A DNA stretch of 64,000 bases from NCBI RefSeq assembly GCF_002240355.1, contig NZ_CP016353.1, positions 5,123,001 to 5,187,000 of the forward strand. Reading direction: 5' to 3'. The notes beneath the pieces are model-generated. The model made no database searches. It was not told where the DNA came from and was given only the letters and a program-made list of their open reading frames with translations. A program made the translations under genes and the position numbers. The DNA is from Prauserella marina (GTDB lineage: Bacteria; Actinomycetota; Actinomycetes; Mycobacteriales; Pseudonocardiaceae). This document shows, piece by piece, positions 26,710-36,259 of this stretch; position 1 is the stretch's first letter, and each line of letters opens with the position of its first letter.

Positions 26710-27482
26710 CCGCTGCGGCCACCGCCCACGGCGACAGGGACACCTGCGTCTCACGGTGGCCCGCGGTGGCCCGGCTTCCGCGGGCCTGTCTCGCGCGGTG
26801 CCCGGTGACCGGGCAACGTCTGCGCGGCGAGCGATCCATCAGGCGGTGGTTGATCGGGCTCGGGTTGATCGGGCTCGGGTCGATCGAGCGCCGATCAGCT
26901 GAGCGGCGGCAGAGCGGGCAACGGCTGGCCGGTCACGGGCCTGCCGAGCCAAGGGTGGCCGGCTACCAGCAGGCAACCGGCCGGCGACAGGCCGTGTGGA
27001 ACCCGGCCGGATGTCAGTCGGCCGCCCAACGGCCCGAAACGCCATGGGTCGCTGGGTTCCAACCGACGGGACAACGGCTCATCACGCCGCGACTGGCCGA
27101 GCACCAGCGGGCCAGGCATCGGCCCACCGAGCCTCAACCCGCTGAGCCACGGCGGGCCGGACCCCAGCGGCCGCGCCGACGACTCGCCGGGCAGCAGCTG
27201 GCCGGGCTTGACACGTGGCCGTCGGCCACAAGGCGGACATCGGCCACACGGCGATCGTCAGCCGAACGGCCAACGGCAGCACGACCATCGGCAGCCGCGC
27301 CCTCGTCACCTCCCGTGCCGTCGCAAGCTCCCGTGCCGTCGTCACCTCCCGTGTCGTCGTCACCTCCCGTGTCGTCACAGGCCCCGCTCCCTCGCAGACT
27401 TCCGTACTGGCGTGGCCTCCCTCGATGTCAATCGTCGCGCCCTCCCCATCGGCGTCCCCGCGCGTGGCGGCACTTTCCGTGA
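26706..27482 (+). CDS. Doubtful repeat-rich ORF after ideR
   Basis: 258-aa reading that starts with an ATGA overlap on the ideR stop. It is rich in Arg, Pro, Ser and Ala, with degenerate repeats ([31 protein letters not shown]) and a [10 protein letters not shown] stretch made by an 18-bp tandem repeat. No fold or family is recognisable. The overlap and absence of stops favour coding; the low complexity, the equally open frames on both strands and the Arg-rich composition argue against. If not coding, the 26710-27552 interval is about 840 bp of repetitive spacer. Confidence 0.25.
   Translation: MTAAATAHGDRDTCVSRWPAVARLPRACLARCPVTGQRLRGERSIRRWLIGLGLIGLGSIERRSAERRQSGQRLAGHGPAEPRVAGYQQATGRRQAVWNPAGCQSAAQRPETPWVAGFQPTGQRLITPRLAEHQRARHRPTEPQPAEPRRAGPQRPRRRLAGQQLAGLDTWPSATRRTSATRRSSAERPTAARPSAAAPSSPPVPSQAPVPSSPPVSSSPPVSSQAPLPRRLPYWRGLPRCQSSRPPHRRPRAWRHFP
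26850..26888 (+). repeat. 15-bp tandem repeat, about 2.5 copies
   Basis: TTGATCGGGCTCGGG occurs at 26850-26864 and 26865-26879, followed by a partial, altered third unit. It lies within the repetitive interval between ideR and galK. Confidence 0.7.
27312..27383 (+). repeat. 18-bp tandem repeat, four copies
   Basis: The units start at 27312, 27330, 27348 and 27366, with consensus CCCGTGCCGTCGTCACCT; each differs at a few bases. A partial unit precedes it. Because the period is a multiple of three, any reading frame through it shows a six-residue peptide repeat, which may create a false impression of coding. Confidence 0.8.
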
Positions 27483-27552
27483 CGGCCCCGCCCACGGCAG
27501 CCATGTCGACACCAATCACCCCGCGCAACCCCGACCAGGAAAGCAACCAGTT

Positions 27553-28917
27553 GTGACCGAACCCGTCGCAGGCGAACCCGCGAGCGCCGCACCAACACCG
27601 CCCCCCTCCTACGGTGCGGAACCGACACCTCCGGGTCCCCCCACCCCCTCCCCTTCCCCTTCCCCTTCCTCTTCCTCTTCCTCTTCGAAAGCTGCTGCCC
27701 CAACAGCCACCCCGCCAACACCCCCAGGACCGCTGCCACCGAAAGGCTCGCCCGCGCACGCCGCCAGCGCCGCTTTCCGCTCGCTTCACGGCCACGATCC
27801 ACACGGAGTGTGGTCAGCCCCCGGCAGAGTGAATCTGATCGGCGAGCACACCGACTACAACGACGGCTACGTGCTGCCGTTCGCGCTGCCACATCGACTT
27901 GCCGCCGCCGTCGCGCCACGAGCCGACACGCTGCTCTCGGTGGCCACCCTCGGATCGGACGGCCGCATCCAGCAAGCGGAACCCATCGAGATCGCGGCGC
28001 TGCACCCCGGCTCACCCAGCGGCTGGGCCGCCTACCCCGCGGGCGTCGCCTGGGCACTGCGCGACCAGGGCATCGACAAGGGGGCCGACCTCGTCATCGC
28101 AGGCGACGTCCCCACCGGCGCGGGCCTTTCCTCCTCCGCGGCGCTGGAATGCGCCGTGACGCTGGCGCTGCTCGGCGCGGCAGGCCATCCCGAACCCGAC
28201 GAACACGACCGGCCCCACATCGCCCGTCTCGCGCAGCGAGCGGAGAACGAATTCGTCGGCGTCCCCACCGGCGCACTCGACCAGACCGCCTCGATGTGCT
28301 GCGTCGCCGGGAACGTGCTGTTCCTCGACGTCCGCTCCGGAGCCGCCGAACAGGTGCCGTTCGACCTCGAACGCGCGGGCCTTCGCATCCTCGTGATCGA
28401 TACCAGGGTCAAGCACGCGCACAGCGAATCCGGCTACGGCGACCGCCGCCGCGGCACCGAGAAAGCCGCAGCGCTGCTCGGCATCGACGCGCTCCGCGAC
28501 ATTCCGCCCGAAGGGCTACCGGAAGCACTCACCACACTGCCCGAGGACCTCGCCCCGCTCGTGCGGCACGTCGTCACCGAAAACGCGCGCGTACTCGACG
28601 TCGTCACACTGCTCAAACAAGACGACATCGCGAACATCGGCCCACTACTCGACGCCTCGCACACGAGCATGCGCGACGACTACCGGATCTCCACCCCCGA
28701 ACTCGACCTCGCGGTCGACACCGCCCGCTCCGCGGGCGCGCTCGGCGCCAGGATGACCGGAGGCGGATTCGGCGGCTCCGCCATCGCCCTCGTGCCGAGC
28801 AACGAGCAACAGGCCGTCGAAAAGGCCGTCACAGCGGCATTCGACGACGCCGGATTCCGCAGACCCCGGCTGTTCACCGGTGTCCCTTCCGCCGGCGCGG
28901 GAAGAGACACCACCTGA
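27553..28917 (+). CDS. galK: Galactokinase with low-complexity N-terminal extension
   Basis: 454 aa from a GTG with an AGGAAAG site 9 nt upstream. The kinase core begins near residue 75 and has all GHMP signatures: [32 protein letters not shown] and [13 protein letters not shown]. It phosphorylates galactose to galactose-1-phosphate in the Leloir pathway. The first ~75 residues are Pro/Thr/Ser-rich, ending in alternating Pro-Ser and poly-Ser coded by hexamer repeats, and are absent from ordinary galactokinases. The true start could lie later, but no good start codon precedes the core. galE follows 235 bp downstream on the same strand. Confidence 0.88.
   Translation: MTEPVAGEPASAAPTPPPSYGAEPTPPGPPTPSPSPSPSSSSSSSKAAAPTATPPTPPGPLPPKGSPAHAASAAFRSLHGHDPHGVWSAPGRVNLIGEHTDYNDGYVLPFALPHRLAAAVAPRADTLLSVATLGSDGRIQQAEPIEIAALHPGSPSGWAAYPAGVAWALRDQGIDKGADLVIAGDVPTGAGLSSSAALECAVTLALLGAAGHPEPDEHDRPHIARLAQRAENEFVGVPTGALDQTASMCCVAGNVLFLDVRSGAAEQVPFDLERAGLRILVIDTRVKHAHSESGYGDRRRGTEKAAALLGIDALRDIPPEGLPEALTTLPEDLAPLVRHVVTENARVLDVVTLLKQDDIANIGPLLDASHTSMRDDYRISTPELDLAVDTARSAGALGARMTGGGFGGSAIALVPSNEQQAVEKAVTAAFDDAGFRRPRLFTGVPSAGAGRDTT
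27637..27683 (+). repeat. C-run tract and hexamer repeats inside galK
   Basis: Five runs of 4-6 C (27637-42, 27644-48, 27650-53, 27656-59, 27662-65) with 1-2 nt spacers make a strong G-quadruplex motif on the minus (template) strand. Within it TTCCCC is repeated twice and TTCCTC three times (27654-27683). The tract encodes Pro-Ser and Ser-Ser dipeptides, so repeat changes stay in frame. Confidence 0.75.
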
Positions 28918-29152
28918 TCAACCCCGGCTCGCGACCGCGATCCCCCGAGGTGCACACTGCGGAGACCACCCAGCATCAGGAAAGCAGAACGAGGACCCGA
29001 GGCAGACAAGGCAAACACAGCAACCACAAGGCATCGCGGGCCGCAACGCGCCCGCACAGACCCCCGGTGGACCGAACACGGACCCAACGGCGACAAGCCT
29101 TGACGCATCACCTCCTCGTCACAACTCAGCTCACGAAAGGCCGGCCAGGGAC
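28918..29152 (+). other. galK-galE spacer
   Basis: 235 bp. No convincing reading frame, hairpin or operator was seen. An imperfect ribosome site (CAGGGAC) precedes galE. The two genes may be co-transcribed through it. Confidence 0.5.
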
Positions 29153-30157
29153 ATGACCACCGACACCGCGACACCGAACAAACCCAGGAAACTGGTCGTC
29201 ACGGGCGGTGCAGGCTACGTCGGCAGCGTGTGCGCGGCCCGGCTGATCGAAGCCGGACACGACGTCACCGTCGTCGACGATCTGTCGACCGGCCACGCGG
29301 ACGCCATTCCCGACGGCGCGCGTTTCGTCGAAGGCGACGCCGCCGAGGTCGCCGAAACACTCCTCGCGGAAGGATTCGACGGCGTACTCCACTTCGCCGC
29401 GAAATCCCTCGTCGGCGAATCAATGCAAGACCCAGGCACCTACTGGCGCGGCAACGTCGTCACCTCCCTCCGATTGCTCGATGCCATGCGCGGCCACGGC
29501 ACCCCCCGGCTCGTGTTCTCATCCACCGCCGCCACCTACGGCGAACCCGAGAGCAGCCCCATCCCGGAAACGGCGCCAACCAAGCCGACCAACACCTACG
29601 GCGCCACCAAACTGGCGATCGACCACGCCATAACCAGCTACGCCATGGCGCACGGACTCGCCGCCGTGAGCCTGAGGTACTTCAACGTCGCCGGCGCATA
29701 CGACCAGTTCGGCGAACGGCACGCCACCGAAACGCACCTGATCCCGCTCGTGCTCCAGGTCGCGAGCGGAACCCGTGAACAGGTACAGATCTACGGCGAC
29801 GACTACCCCACCGACGACGGCACCGCCGTCCGTGACTACATCCACGTCGCCGACCTCGCCGACGCGCACCTGCTCGCACTCGACCACGCACGCGCCGGCG
29901 AACACCAGATCTACAACCTCGGCAACGGGACGGGATTCTCCGTGCGCCAAGTGATCGAGGCGTGCAGGAGCGTCACCGGACACCCGATCCCCGCCGTGGT
30001 CAGCCAGCGCAGGGCAGGCGACCCCGCCGTACTGGTCGCGGCCAGCGATCAGGCCCGCGAGCGGCTCGGCTGGAAACCCGAACGCACCGACCTCACCGGC
30101 ATCGTCGCCGACGCGTGGCGGTTCACCCAGGACCGCGCTCAGACCGGCCCTGCCTGA
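29153..30157 (+). CDS. galE: UDP-glucose 4-epimerase
   Basis: 334 aa, extended SDR. The Rossmann motif is GGAGYVGS near the N-terminus, the catalytic Ser-Thr is in [11 protein letters not shown], and Tyr-x3-Lys is in YGATKLAID. The length and the RYFNVAGA and [17 protein letters not shown] blocks are those of GalE. It interconverts UDP-galactose and UDP-glucose and completes the Leloir pathway with galK upstream; galT is not in the window. Its last 35 bp overlap, tail to tail, the end of the DUF4192 gene. Confidence 0.92.
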   Translation: MTTDTATPNKPRKLVVTGGAGYVGSVCAARLIEAGHDVTVVDDLSTGHADAIPDGARFVEGDAAEVAETLLAEGFDGVLHFAAKSLVGESMQDPGTYWRGNVVTSLRLLDAMRGHGTPRLVFSSTAATYGEPESSPIPETAPTKPTNTYGATKLAIDHAITSYAMAHGLAAVSLRYFNVAGAYDQFGERHATETHLIPLVLQVASGTREQVQIYGDDYPTDDGTAVRDYIHVADLADAHLLALDHARAGEHQIYNLGNGTGFSVRQVIEACRSVTGHPIPAVVSQRRAGDPAVLVAASDQARERLGWKPERTDLTGIVADAWRFTQDRAQTGPA

Positions 30158-31271
30158 CGGCATCCGGATCCTCGTCAACCGCACCCTGAGAATGCGGCTG
30201 CGCGGGATCACCCGCCCCAGACCGCATCGGCGGTGCACCACCCAACGGTGAGCCGTCGCAGGCCCGTGCCAGCCGGGTCATGCGTTGCGGCGGCATCGCG
30301 TGACCGAGCGCCTGCTCCAGCAAGCCCGCGAGCACATGCCCAGGATCGGCATCTCTCGCCACCGCCGTCGCCATGCCCGCCAACGGGCCTTCTCCTCGCA
30401 CATAGGCGGAGTAGGCGAGCAGGCTCGCCGCCTGCGCCCGCTCGGGGAGCGGAGTTTCGCGCATCAACGCGAACCACACCTGTTCCGCCGCTCTGGCCAA
30501 TGTCGACCCCGCGGGGACCGCGATGGCCAGCGCCGCATCCCTCACCGGAGCCATGGCCAGCGCCATCGCCATGTCCACGACCTGCCGGTCGGTGAACCTC
30601 AGCTCGCCCCGCAGCGCCCTGTCGATCGCGGATCGCACCACGAGGAACCCGTCCGCGACGGCATCCTCCCTTTCCACGCCAGCGAGCTCGTCGACCCTGG
30701 CGTCGAGCAAGGCCGAACGCCGCCCTAGCACCTCAGGGCTCGCCTCTTCCAGCAACGCCCTTTCCATGTCGTGTCTGCTCGGATACGTCACCAGTCCGGC
30801 ATGGGCAGTGGCGGCGGCCAACGCCGAGGACCCGGGATCGGGTATTTCCCCGTGACAACCCGCGTCGTCGTAACACAGCCAGCGGGCGCCTCGCACGATC
30901 TCCGATGCCCACACCGAATGCCGCACAGGCACATCGGCGGCAGCGAACAGGTCCGCCAGCTCACCGACAAGCGCGCGGTGGGGCGGCCCGTTGGCCTGTT
31001 CCCCCGGATGGCGACCGACCACGGCGACCGTGACCGCGGAAACCCCGCCACGCAACAACGGCAAGCGAAGCGACGCGGCGAGGCCGGGTTCATCGCCGAG
31101 CGGCGGCAAATCGGCACGCAGTACGGAACCGACGCGGTCACGGTCACCGCCGTGGCCGATGAGCAACACCGAATCCTGCGGACTGAATCCGAGCAGATGC
31201 GGTGTCGCGGCCAGCAATTCGCCTGGGCCGCGAAGGTCGATGGTGATCGGGGCGGGTGTGGAAGTGGTCAT
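30123..31271 (-). CDS. DUF4192-family protein
   Basis: 382 aa. The N-terminal block ([28 protein letters not shown]) is the signature of DUF4192, an actinobacterial family of unknown function. The predicted fold is alpha/beta with a helical C-terminal half and no membrane segment. The start (MTTSTP) is preceded by a G-quadruplex motif on the opposite strand and shows no clear ribosome site. No operon partner is visible. Confidence 0.8.
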   Translation of the reverse strand: MTTSTPAPITIDLRGPGELLAATPHLLGFSPQDSVLLIGHGGDRDRVGSVLRADLPPLGDEPGLAASLRLPLLRGGVSAVTVAVVGRHPGEQANGPPHRALVGELADLFAAADVPVRHSVWASEIVRGARWLCYDDAGCHGEIPDPGSSALAAATAHAGLVTYPSRHDMERALLEEASPEVLGRRSALLDARVDELAGVEREDAVADGFLVVRSAIDRALRGELRFTDRQVVDMAMALAMAPVRDAALAIAVPAGSTLARAAEQVWFALMRETPLPERAQAASLLAYSAYVRGEGPLAGMATAVARDADPGHVLAGLLEQALGHAMPPQRMTRLARACDGSPLGGAPPMRSGAGDPAQPHSQGAVDEDPDAVRQGRSERGPG

Positions 31272-31766
31272 GGGGTCAACGATGGGTTGGTGGGGGTGGG
31301 AAGGGAAGTGGGGAAGGGGGAATCTGTGGATAGGTGGGGGGTTGTGGACAGGGTGCGATGAGGGCAGGGCTGATAGTGGGTTTGTGTCGGTGGGGTGGAA
31401 TATCGTGGTCGCCGCCAGGCGAGTCGTCCTCTGCGATAGAACAACGCTTCGACGTCGACGCCTCGGCAACAGCGTGCGCGACGATCTCCATCCATCCACA
31501 CCGGGACCCACCCGTGGTCCGGCGTCACCGGCGAAGGCCCCATTCGCGGGGCGCGACACCACGACATCAGTCCGAAAAGGACGGATTAGAGGAGGTTCTC
31601 GCCACCCATTCCTCGCCGGAACTCCTCGGCACGCACTACCACCCGTGCCTCCGTGGCGCAGGGCTCTCTCGTGTGGCGTGATGCGCGCCGTTCGTAGCGC
31701 GTCCTGGCACGGCGGGCAACGAGAACGATGCGGGATCGGATACAACCGAACCCGCCGGAACGGCAA
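31272..31766. other. 495-bp spacer between DUF4192 and the dipeptidyl-peptidase gene
   Basis: No believable gene was seen in any frame. The first ~170 bp are strongly G-rich on the plus strand and hold a G-quadruplex motif (31292-31320) and two near-matches to the DnaA box: TGTGGATAG at 31325-31333 and TGTGGACAG at 31343-31351, each 8 of 9 bases. The rest shows nothing clear. Confidence 0.6.
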
Positions 31767-33548
31767 TCAGAACGCGGCCCGCAGGCTCGCCTTTCCTCCG
31801 ACGACCGGCAACGACACCGTGGTCTTGTTCAACGTCATCGCCAGCCCCGTGCCCGGTTTCGGCCGCAACGTGAAGTCGTGGTCACTCGACAACAACACGA
31901 ACTCCAGTACATGCCCCCGTTCCAGCACGTAGTCCTGAGGCTGCAACCCGAACGAGAGGTCATACGAAACACCGGGCCGGATCCGGTCGGTGCGATGGTC
32001 GCCCTTGCGGTTCTGCGGATCCGCCCAACCACGAGTGATCACCCGCGACGTGCCGTCAGGGGCACGATCGACGAGTACCCCGGTCACGTTGGCCGCGGGC
32101 CGGTCAACCGCGATCCGCACGTCCACGACCGGAGTTCCGCTCAACCGCACCGGTTGCCGCGCGGCGGGAGTCGCGTAGGCGAGCCGGTTTCCCGAAGCCG
32201 CCAGATCGACGAGCTCCTCTACGGTCTTGCCCGAGTCGTCCGTGAGCCGTTCGACGACGGGCTTTCCCCTGAGCGCGGTCTTCACGTCGAGCCCGCCACG
32301 CTCCGCCCCTCCGGGCCGGGGATGCACGTCGACATCCCGCGTTCCCGGCGCGGGCCAGTCGGCTTCCTCCGTCCACGACTCGTCCTCACGCTGGATCGTG
32401 GCCCTCGGCTCCCGCTCCACTCCGTTGTCGACGTCGTAGAGATAGTGCGAGATCCACCTGTTGAACGTCGCCAGCCACTCGTCCCTCCGCAACGACAACG
32501 GGTCTGTGTGGCCGGACTGGTGGAGCCAGATCTTGCGTTCGACACCGTGCTCGCCAAGCGCTTCGTACCACGCGGCAACCTGGCTGGTGGTGACGTTCCA
32601 GTCGCTCAACCCGTGCACGGCGAGCACCGAGGCGCGCACCTTGCCCGCGTCGTCGAGGTAATTACGTTCGTCCCAGAAGGCGTTGTAGTCACCGGTGACC
32701 CTGTCCTGCCGTGCGGCGAGCTCCTCGATGACCGGCTTGCAGATCTCCTTGTCCGCCCTCGTGTAGACGTACTCGGCGAGAACGTCGGCGTCCTCGCCCT
32801 GGTAACCGCCGGGAGCCACGACGGCACCGTTTTCCCGGTAGTAGTCGTACCAGTCCGAGATAGCCGCGATCGGCACGATCGTCTCAAGTCCCTCGACACC
32901 GGTGCTCGCGACCGCGTTGGGCAACGTTCCGTTGTAGGAAACGCCCGTCATGGCGGTCTTTCCGGTGGTCCAGTCCGCCGAAACCGGAGCACCGTCCGCG
33001 TCGCGAGCGGAAGCCCTGCCGTTGAGCCAGTCGACGACGGATCGAGCGCCCACGGTCTCGTTCGTCCCGCCCGTCGTCGGGCAGCCGGTGGAAAGGCCGC
33101 TGCCGAGCGATTCGGCGTACACGACGGCGAAACCACGCGCGAGCAGGTACTCCTCGTACCGCCACGTAATCTGAGGCATCGGCTTGCCTGGCTTGCCCGG
33201 CACGTACAACTCGACGTCCACGTCGTGGTTAACCACCGGGTTACCGCCAGCGAAATACGGGCTGGCCTGGTAGACGACAGGCACCCGTAGTCCCTGTTCG
33301 GTCGCCGTCGGCCGCACGATCTCGATGTGCACCTCGTCGTCGGCGCCGTCACGATCACTGTCGACGGGCGCGCTGACCCACAGACTCTCCCTCACCACGT
33401 CCTGAGGATCGAAAACCGGCTGTGCCTGGCCATCCTCGAACACCGGCCCCTGAGGTGGCTCCGCGGCCGCGGCCGGCGCCAGCGGCACCGCGATGACGAC
33501 CGCACCCAGCGCTGCGACGACAATTCTCGGCAAACGCGCTGATCTCAC
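31767..33548 (-). CDS. Secreted Xaa-Pro dipeptidyl-peptidase / CocE-NonD hydrolase
   Basis: 593 aa from a GTG at 33548; a longer start at 33599 or beyond is possible. A Sec signal peptide (RSARLPR, then a hydrophobic core ending PAAAAEPP) precedes an alpha/beta-hydrolase of the S15/CocE family. The nucleophile Ser is in GVSYNGTLPNA, the acid Asp in VHGLSDWN, and the His in HQSGHTDP. The C-terminal jelly-roll domain typical of X-Pro dipeptidyl-peptidases is present (about residues 400-590). It should remove X-Pro dipeptides from peptides outside the cell, although some family members hydrolyse other esters or amides. Confidence 0.85.
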   Translation of the reverse strand: MRSARLPRIVVAALGAVVIAVPLAPAAAAEPPQGPVFEDGQAQPVFDPQDVVRESLWVSAPVDSDRDGADDEVHIEIVRPTATEQGLRVPVVYQASPYFAGGNPVVNHDVDVELYVPGKPGKPMPQITWRYEEYLLARGFAVVYAESLGSGLSTGCPTTGGTNETVGARSVVDWLNGRASARDADGAPVSADWTTGKTAMTGVSYNGTLPNAVASTGVEGLETIVPIAAISDWYDYYRENGAVVAPGGYQGEDADVLAEYVYTRADKEICKPVIEELAARQDRVTGDYNAFWDERNYLDDAGKVRASVLAVHGLSDWNVTTSQVAAWYEALGEHGVERKIWLHQSGHTDPLSLRRDEWLATFNRWISHYLYDVDNGVEREPRATIQREDESWTEEADWPAPGTRDVDVHPRPGGAERGGLDVKTALRGKPVVERLTDDSGKTVEELVDLAASGNRLAYATPAARQPVRLSGTPVVDVRIAVDRPAANVTGVLVDRAPDGTSRVITRGWADPQNRKGDHRTDRIRPGVSYDLSFGLQPQDYVLERGHVLEFVLLSSDHDFTLRPKPGTGLAMTLNKTTVSLPVVGGKASLRAAF

Positions 33549-33711
33549 GAGAACCCCCAGGCGGCTCGGGCGGCAGAGAACGGCTCGACTTTTCCCAGGC
33601 ATGCCTTCCATGTCAAGGAAGCCGCGCCACGAACCGACGAAAGAACCGGGAGGGCACACCGATACCGGATCGTCAATCGGCTGGACGGCTCACCCCTGCC
33701 GGACGATGTCG

Positions 33712-33717
33712 TAGCGT
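33712..33717 (+). promoter_or_regulatory. Possible leaderless promoter -10
   Basis: TAGCGT followed by 7 nt and then the ATG at 33725; no purine-rich ribosome site lies between. It is in the 176-bp divergent gap upstream of the MuiA-like gene. Confidence 0.45.
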
Positions 33718-33724
33718 TCGCCCC

Positions 33725-35275
33725 ATGCCCACCACACTCGACGCGCCCATCGTCGCGGTCACGGTCTATCCTCACCAAGCCCGGATCACCCGCAAAGGCA
33801 CGGCCGCACCAGGAACGGGCGACCTTCTGGCCGTCACCGGCCTCCCGCTGGAACTGCTGGCCGACTCCGTCAGGGTCGGTGGGCACGGCCCTGCCACCAT
33901 CGCGGGCGTCGAGGTCAGGGTCGACCGCGAAGCCGAACCCGACGGTGCCACCGTGCGCGAACTGCGCACGAGACGACGGGCCGCGCGCGGCGCGCTCGAC
34001 GAGGCCACCGACGCACTGTCCGTCACCGGCGCGAGAGCCCGGCTGCTTGAGAAACTTTCCGAACGTTCTGCAGCGGCGTTCGCCAAGAGCCTTGCGAACG
34101 GCACGGCCCAGCCTGCCAGGGTCACCGAGGTCGCCGACGCGCTCACCGGGCAGCTCACGGCCGTACTCGCCGAACGGAGGACACTCGCCGAACGGCACGA
34201 ACGGCTCACCGAGGAACTCGCGGCGGCCGAGCGAGCGCTCCAAGCAGTCGGCGCTGCCGAAGCGGGCGACACGACCACCGTGCTCATCGAGGTGACGCGC
34301 GATGACCCCTCGGCCGTCATCGACATCGAAGTGTCCTATGTGGTCACATCAGCGAGCTGGGAATCCGCATACGACGTGCGGTTGACCGAAGGAGAACTCG
34401 CACTCACCTGGCACGGCATGATCACCCAGCGCTCGGGCGAGGACTGGCCGGAATGCGACCTCGCCCTCTCGACCGCGCGTCCGGCCAACACCGTCACCGT
34501 GCCTGATCTCCAGCCCTGGTATCTGGACCGGGTCCGGCCGGTTCCGTCGCGCTCGGCGAGCCGGGCGGCCGAAAGCGCTCCCTACGGCGCGGCCCTTCCA
34601 CAGGCGCCTGGCGCGGTACGGCACGCGACGGCGACCGTCGAGCAAGGACCCGCCGCCGCGACCTACCGGCCCGCGCGGCCGGTCGCCGTCGCCTCCGACG
34701 GCAGCGCACACCGCGGCCTCCTCGCCGAACTGAGCCTCGGCGTGACTCTCGACCACCTCGCGGCACCCGTCGCCGACGACAGCGTCTACCTGAGGGCGGT
34801 CGCGACGAACCGCTCCGAACACGCGCTGCCGCGCGGAAAAGCCTCCGTCTTCCACGGCACAGAGTTCGTCGGCACCACCCGGCTCGCCCCGTGGGCCCCC
34901 GGCGAGGAGGTCGAACTCGCGCTCGGTGTCGACGACCGGATCAGGGTGAAACGCGAACTCGTCAAACGCACCGCGGGCAAGTCGTCGCTGTCCGGCACCC
35001 GCAAGCGCGAAGCCGCGTACCGGATCACCGTCGGCAACCACGGCAGGCGAACCGCCACGGTCACCGTGCTCGACCAGATTCCCGTCTCCCGCGACGGCGA
35101 CATCGTCGTGCGCGACGTGCGCGCCACACCCGACCCGGTCGACGACGGCGAATCCGGCGAACTGGGCGAATTGCGCTGGCGACTCGAACTCGCGCCCGGC
35201 ACCAGCGAAGAAATCTCCTTCGGGTTCCGGGTCGACGCCGCCAAGGGCGTCGAAGTGGGAAATTGGCGGGAGTAA
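33725..35275 (+). CDS. MuiA-like protein (DUF4140/DUF4139)
   Basis: 516 aa. The N-terminal VTVYPHQARITRKG segment is the DUF4140 signature, a coiled-coil of about 100 residues rich in Arg, Ala and Glu follows (about 75-175), and the C-terminal half is DUF4139 (WESAYDVRLTEGELALTWHGMI...QRSGEDW). The family is named after a mucoidy inhibitor, but its biochemistry is unknown. There is no signal peptide. It stands alone, between a secreted peptidase gene and a serine-hydrolase gene. Confidence 0.82.
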   Translation: MPTTLDAPIVAVTVYPHQARITRKGTAAPGTGDLLAVTGLPLELLADSVRVGGHGPATIAGVEVRVDREAEPDGATVRELRTRRRAARGALDEATDALSVTGARARLLEKLSERSAAAFAKSLANGTAQPARVTEVADALTGQLTAVLAERRTLAERHERLTEELAAAERALQAVGAAEAGDTTTVLIEVTRDDPSAVIDIEVSYVVTSASWESAYDVRLTEGELALTWHGMITQRSGEDWPECDLALSTARPANTVTVPDLQPWYLDRVRPVPSRSASRAAESAPYGAALPQAPGAVRHATATVEQGPAAATYRPARPVAVASDGSAHRGLLAELSLGVTLDHLAAPVADDSVYLRAVATNRSEHALPRGKASVFHGTEFVGTTRLAPWAPGEEVELALGVDDRIRVKRELVKRTAGKSSLSGTRKREAAYRITVGNHGRRTATVTVLDQIPVSRDGDIVVRDVRATPDPVDDGESGELGELRWRLELAPGTSEEISFGFRVDAAKGVEVGNWRE

Positions 35276-35327
35276 TGGTTACCTCGTGTTGACCGGAACC
35301 CCACTGATCAAGTGATTCGATGAGGGA

Positions 35328-36239
35328 GTGAACCGTCGCACGGTCGCTCTCTGTCTGCTGGCCTCGGGCTTGCTCGCGGCCACGGTCGTCGGTGTCACGA
35401 CCGACGGCGGTGCCGTCGCGCGATCGGGCGACCGCGTCCCCGCTGTCTCCTCGACGGGACCCCTGAATGCCGTGAAGCCCGTCGACTGCCGGACGACGAC
35501 CCGTGGCGACGCCGCGCTCGCGCAGGAGGTCGCGGCGGCCATCACCGAAGTCGCACCCGGCACCCGCGTCGGTCTCGCCGTCCACGACCGCCTCACGAAC
35601 ACCACGATCACCAGCCTGAACGCCGACGAACCCTTTTACACGGCTTCCGTGGTGAAACTGCTGATCGCGATCGCGGTGCTACACGAGGCGAACTGGCAGG
35701 TGCCCGAAGGGCAGGACAGGGCCGATCTCGCCGCGATGCTCTCCGGAAGCTCCGACCCCGTCGCCTCCGCGTTGTGGGGCGCCCACGGCGCCACCGACAT
35801 CAACCACGAGGTGAGCGCGCTTCTCGGGCTCGGCGGCACGAGCCCGCCCTCCCAGCCAGGCCAGTGGGAGATGACCAGGATGAGCCCAAGGGACGTCGTC
35901 CGCGTCTACGAGTTCATCGACACCGAGATGCCGGGCCCGGCACGCGATTTCGTCGTCGGCGCGCTCGCGGACGCCACCCGCGTCGCGATCGACGGATTCG
36001 ACCAGTACTTCGGCATCCCGGACGCGCTGCCCGGGGCCGAGAAGGCTGTCAAACAGGGCTGGATGCACATCAGGAACGGGCTCGTGCTCAACACCACCGG
36101 AATGATCGGCGCCGAAGGCCGGTACGTGGTCGCGCTGCTGACCGAGGGCCCCGCCGCCAGCACCTTCGATCCCGCGACGACCGCGCTCACCCGTGGCGTC
36201 GCGGTCCTCGCGCCGACGCTGACCGGACCCGAAGGCTGA
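35328..36239 (+). CDS. Exported class-A beta-lactamase-like serine hydrolase
   Basis: 303 aa, GTG start with a GAGGGA tract immediately upstream. A signal peptide or anchor covers residues 1-22. The catalytic SxxK is SVVK at 107-110, a Ser-x-Asp-like motif appears as SGSSDP, and the third box is KQGW (KxG). The full set resembles class A beta-lactamase/penicillin-binding folds, but the SDN and KTG boxes are non-standard. A role in peptidoglycan turnover is therefore as likely as drug resistance. Confidence 0.75.
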   Translation: MNRRTVALCLLASGLLAATVVGVTTDGGAVARSGDRVPAVSSTGPLNAVKPVDCRTTTRGDAALAQEVAAAITEVAPGTRVGLAVHDRLTNTTITSLNADEPFYTASVVKLLIAIAVLHEANWQVPEGQDRADLAAMLSGSSDPVASALWGAHGATDINHEVSALLGLGGTSPPSQPGQWEMTRMSPRDVVRVYEFIDTEMPGPARDFVVGALADATRVAIDGFDQYFGIPDALPGAEKAVKQGWMHIRNGLVLNTTGMIGAEGRYVVALLTEGPAASTFDPATTALTRGVAVLAPTLTGPEG

Positions 36240-36259
36240 CCGGCTAGGCTCACCCTTCG

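Noticed and set aside
27082-27804. Minus-strand frame with a [12 protein letters not shown] repeat
   Set aside because: The repeat comes from the 18-bp DNA tandem repeat, and the frame runs into the start of galK.
28880-29152. Longer galE start
   Set aside because: The extra residues are low-complexity and the Rossmann motif of GalE normally starts within 5-20 residues of the N-terminus.
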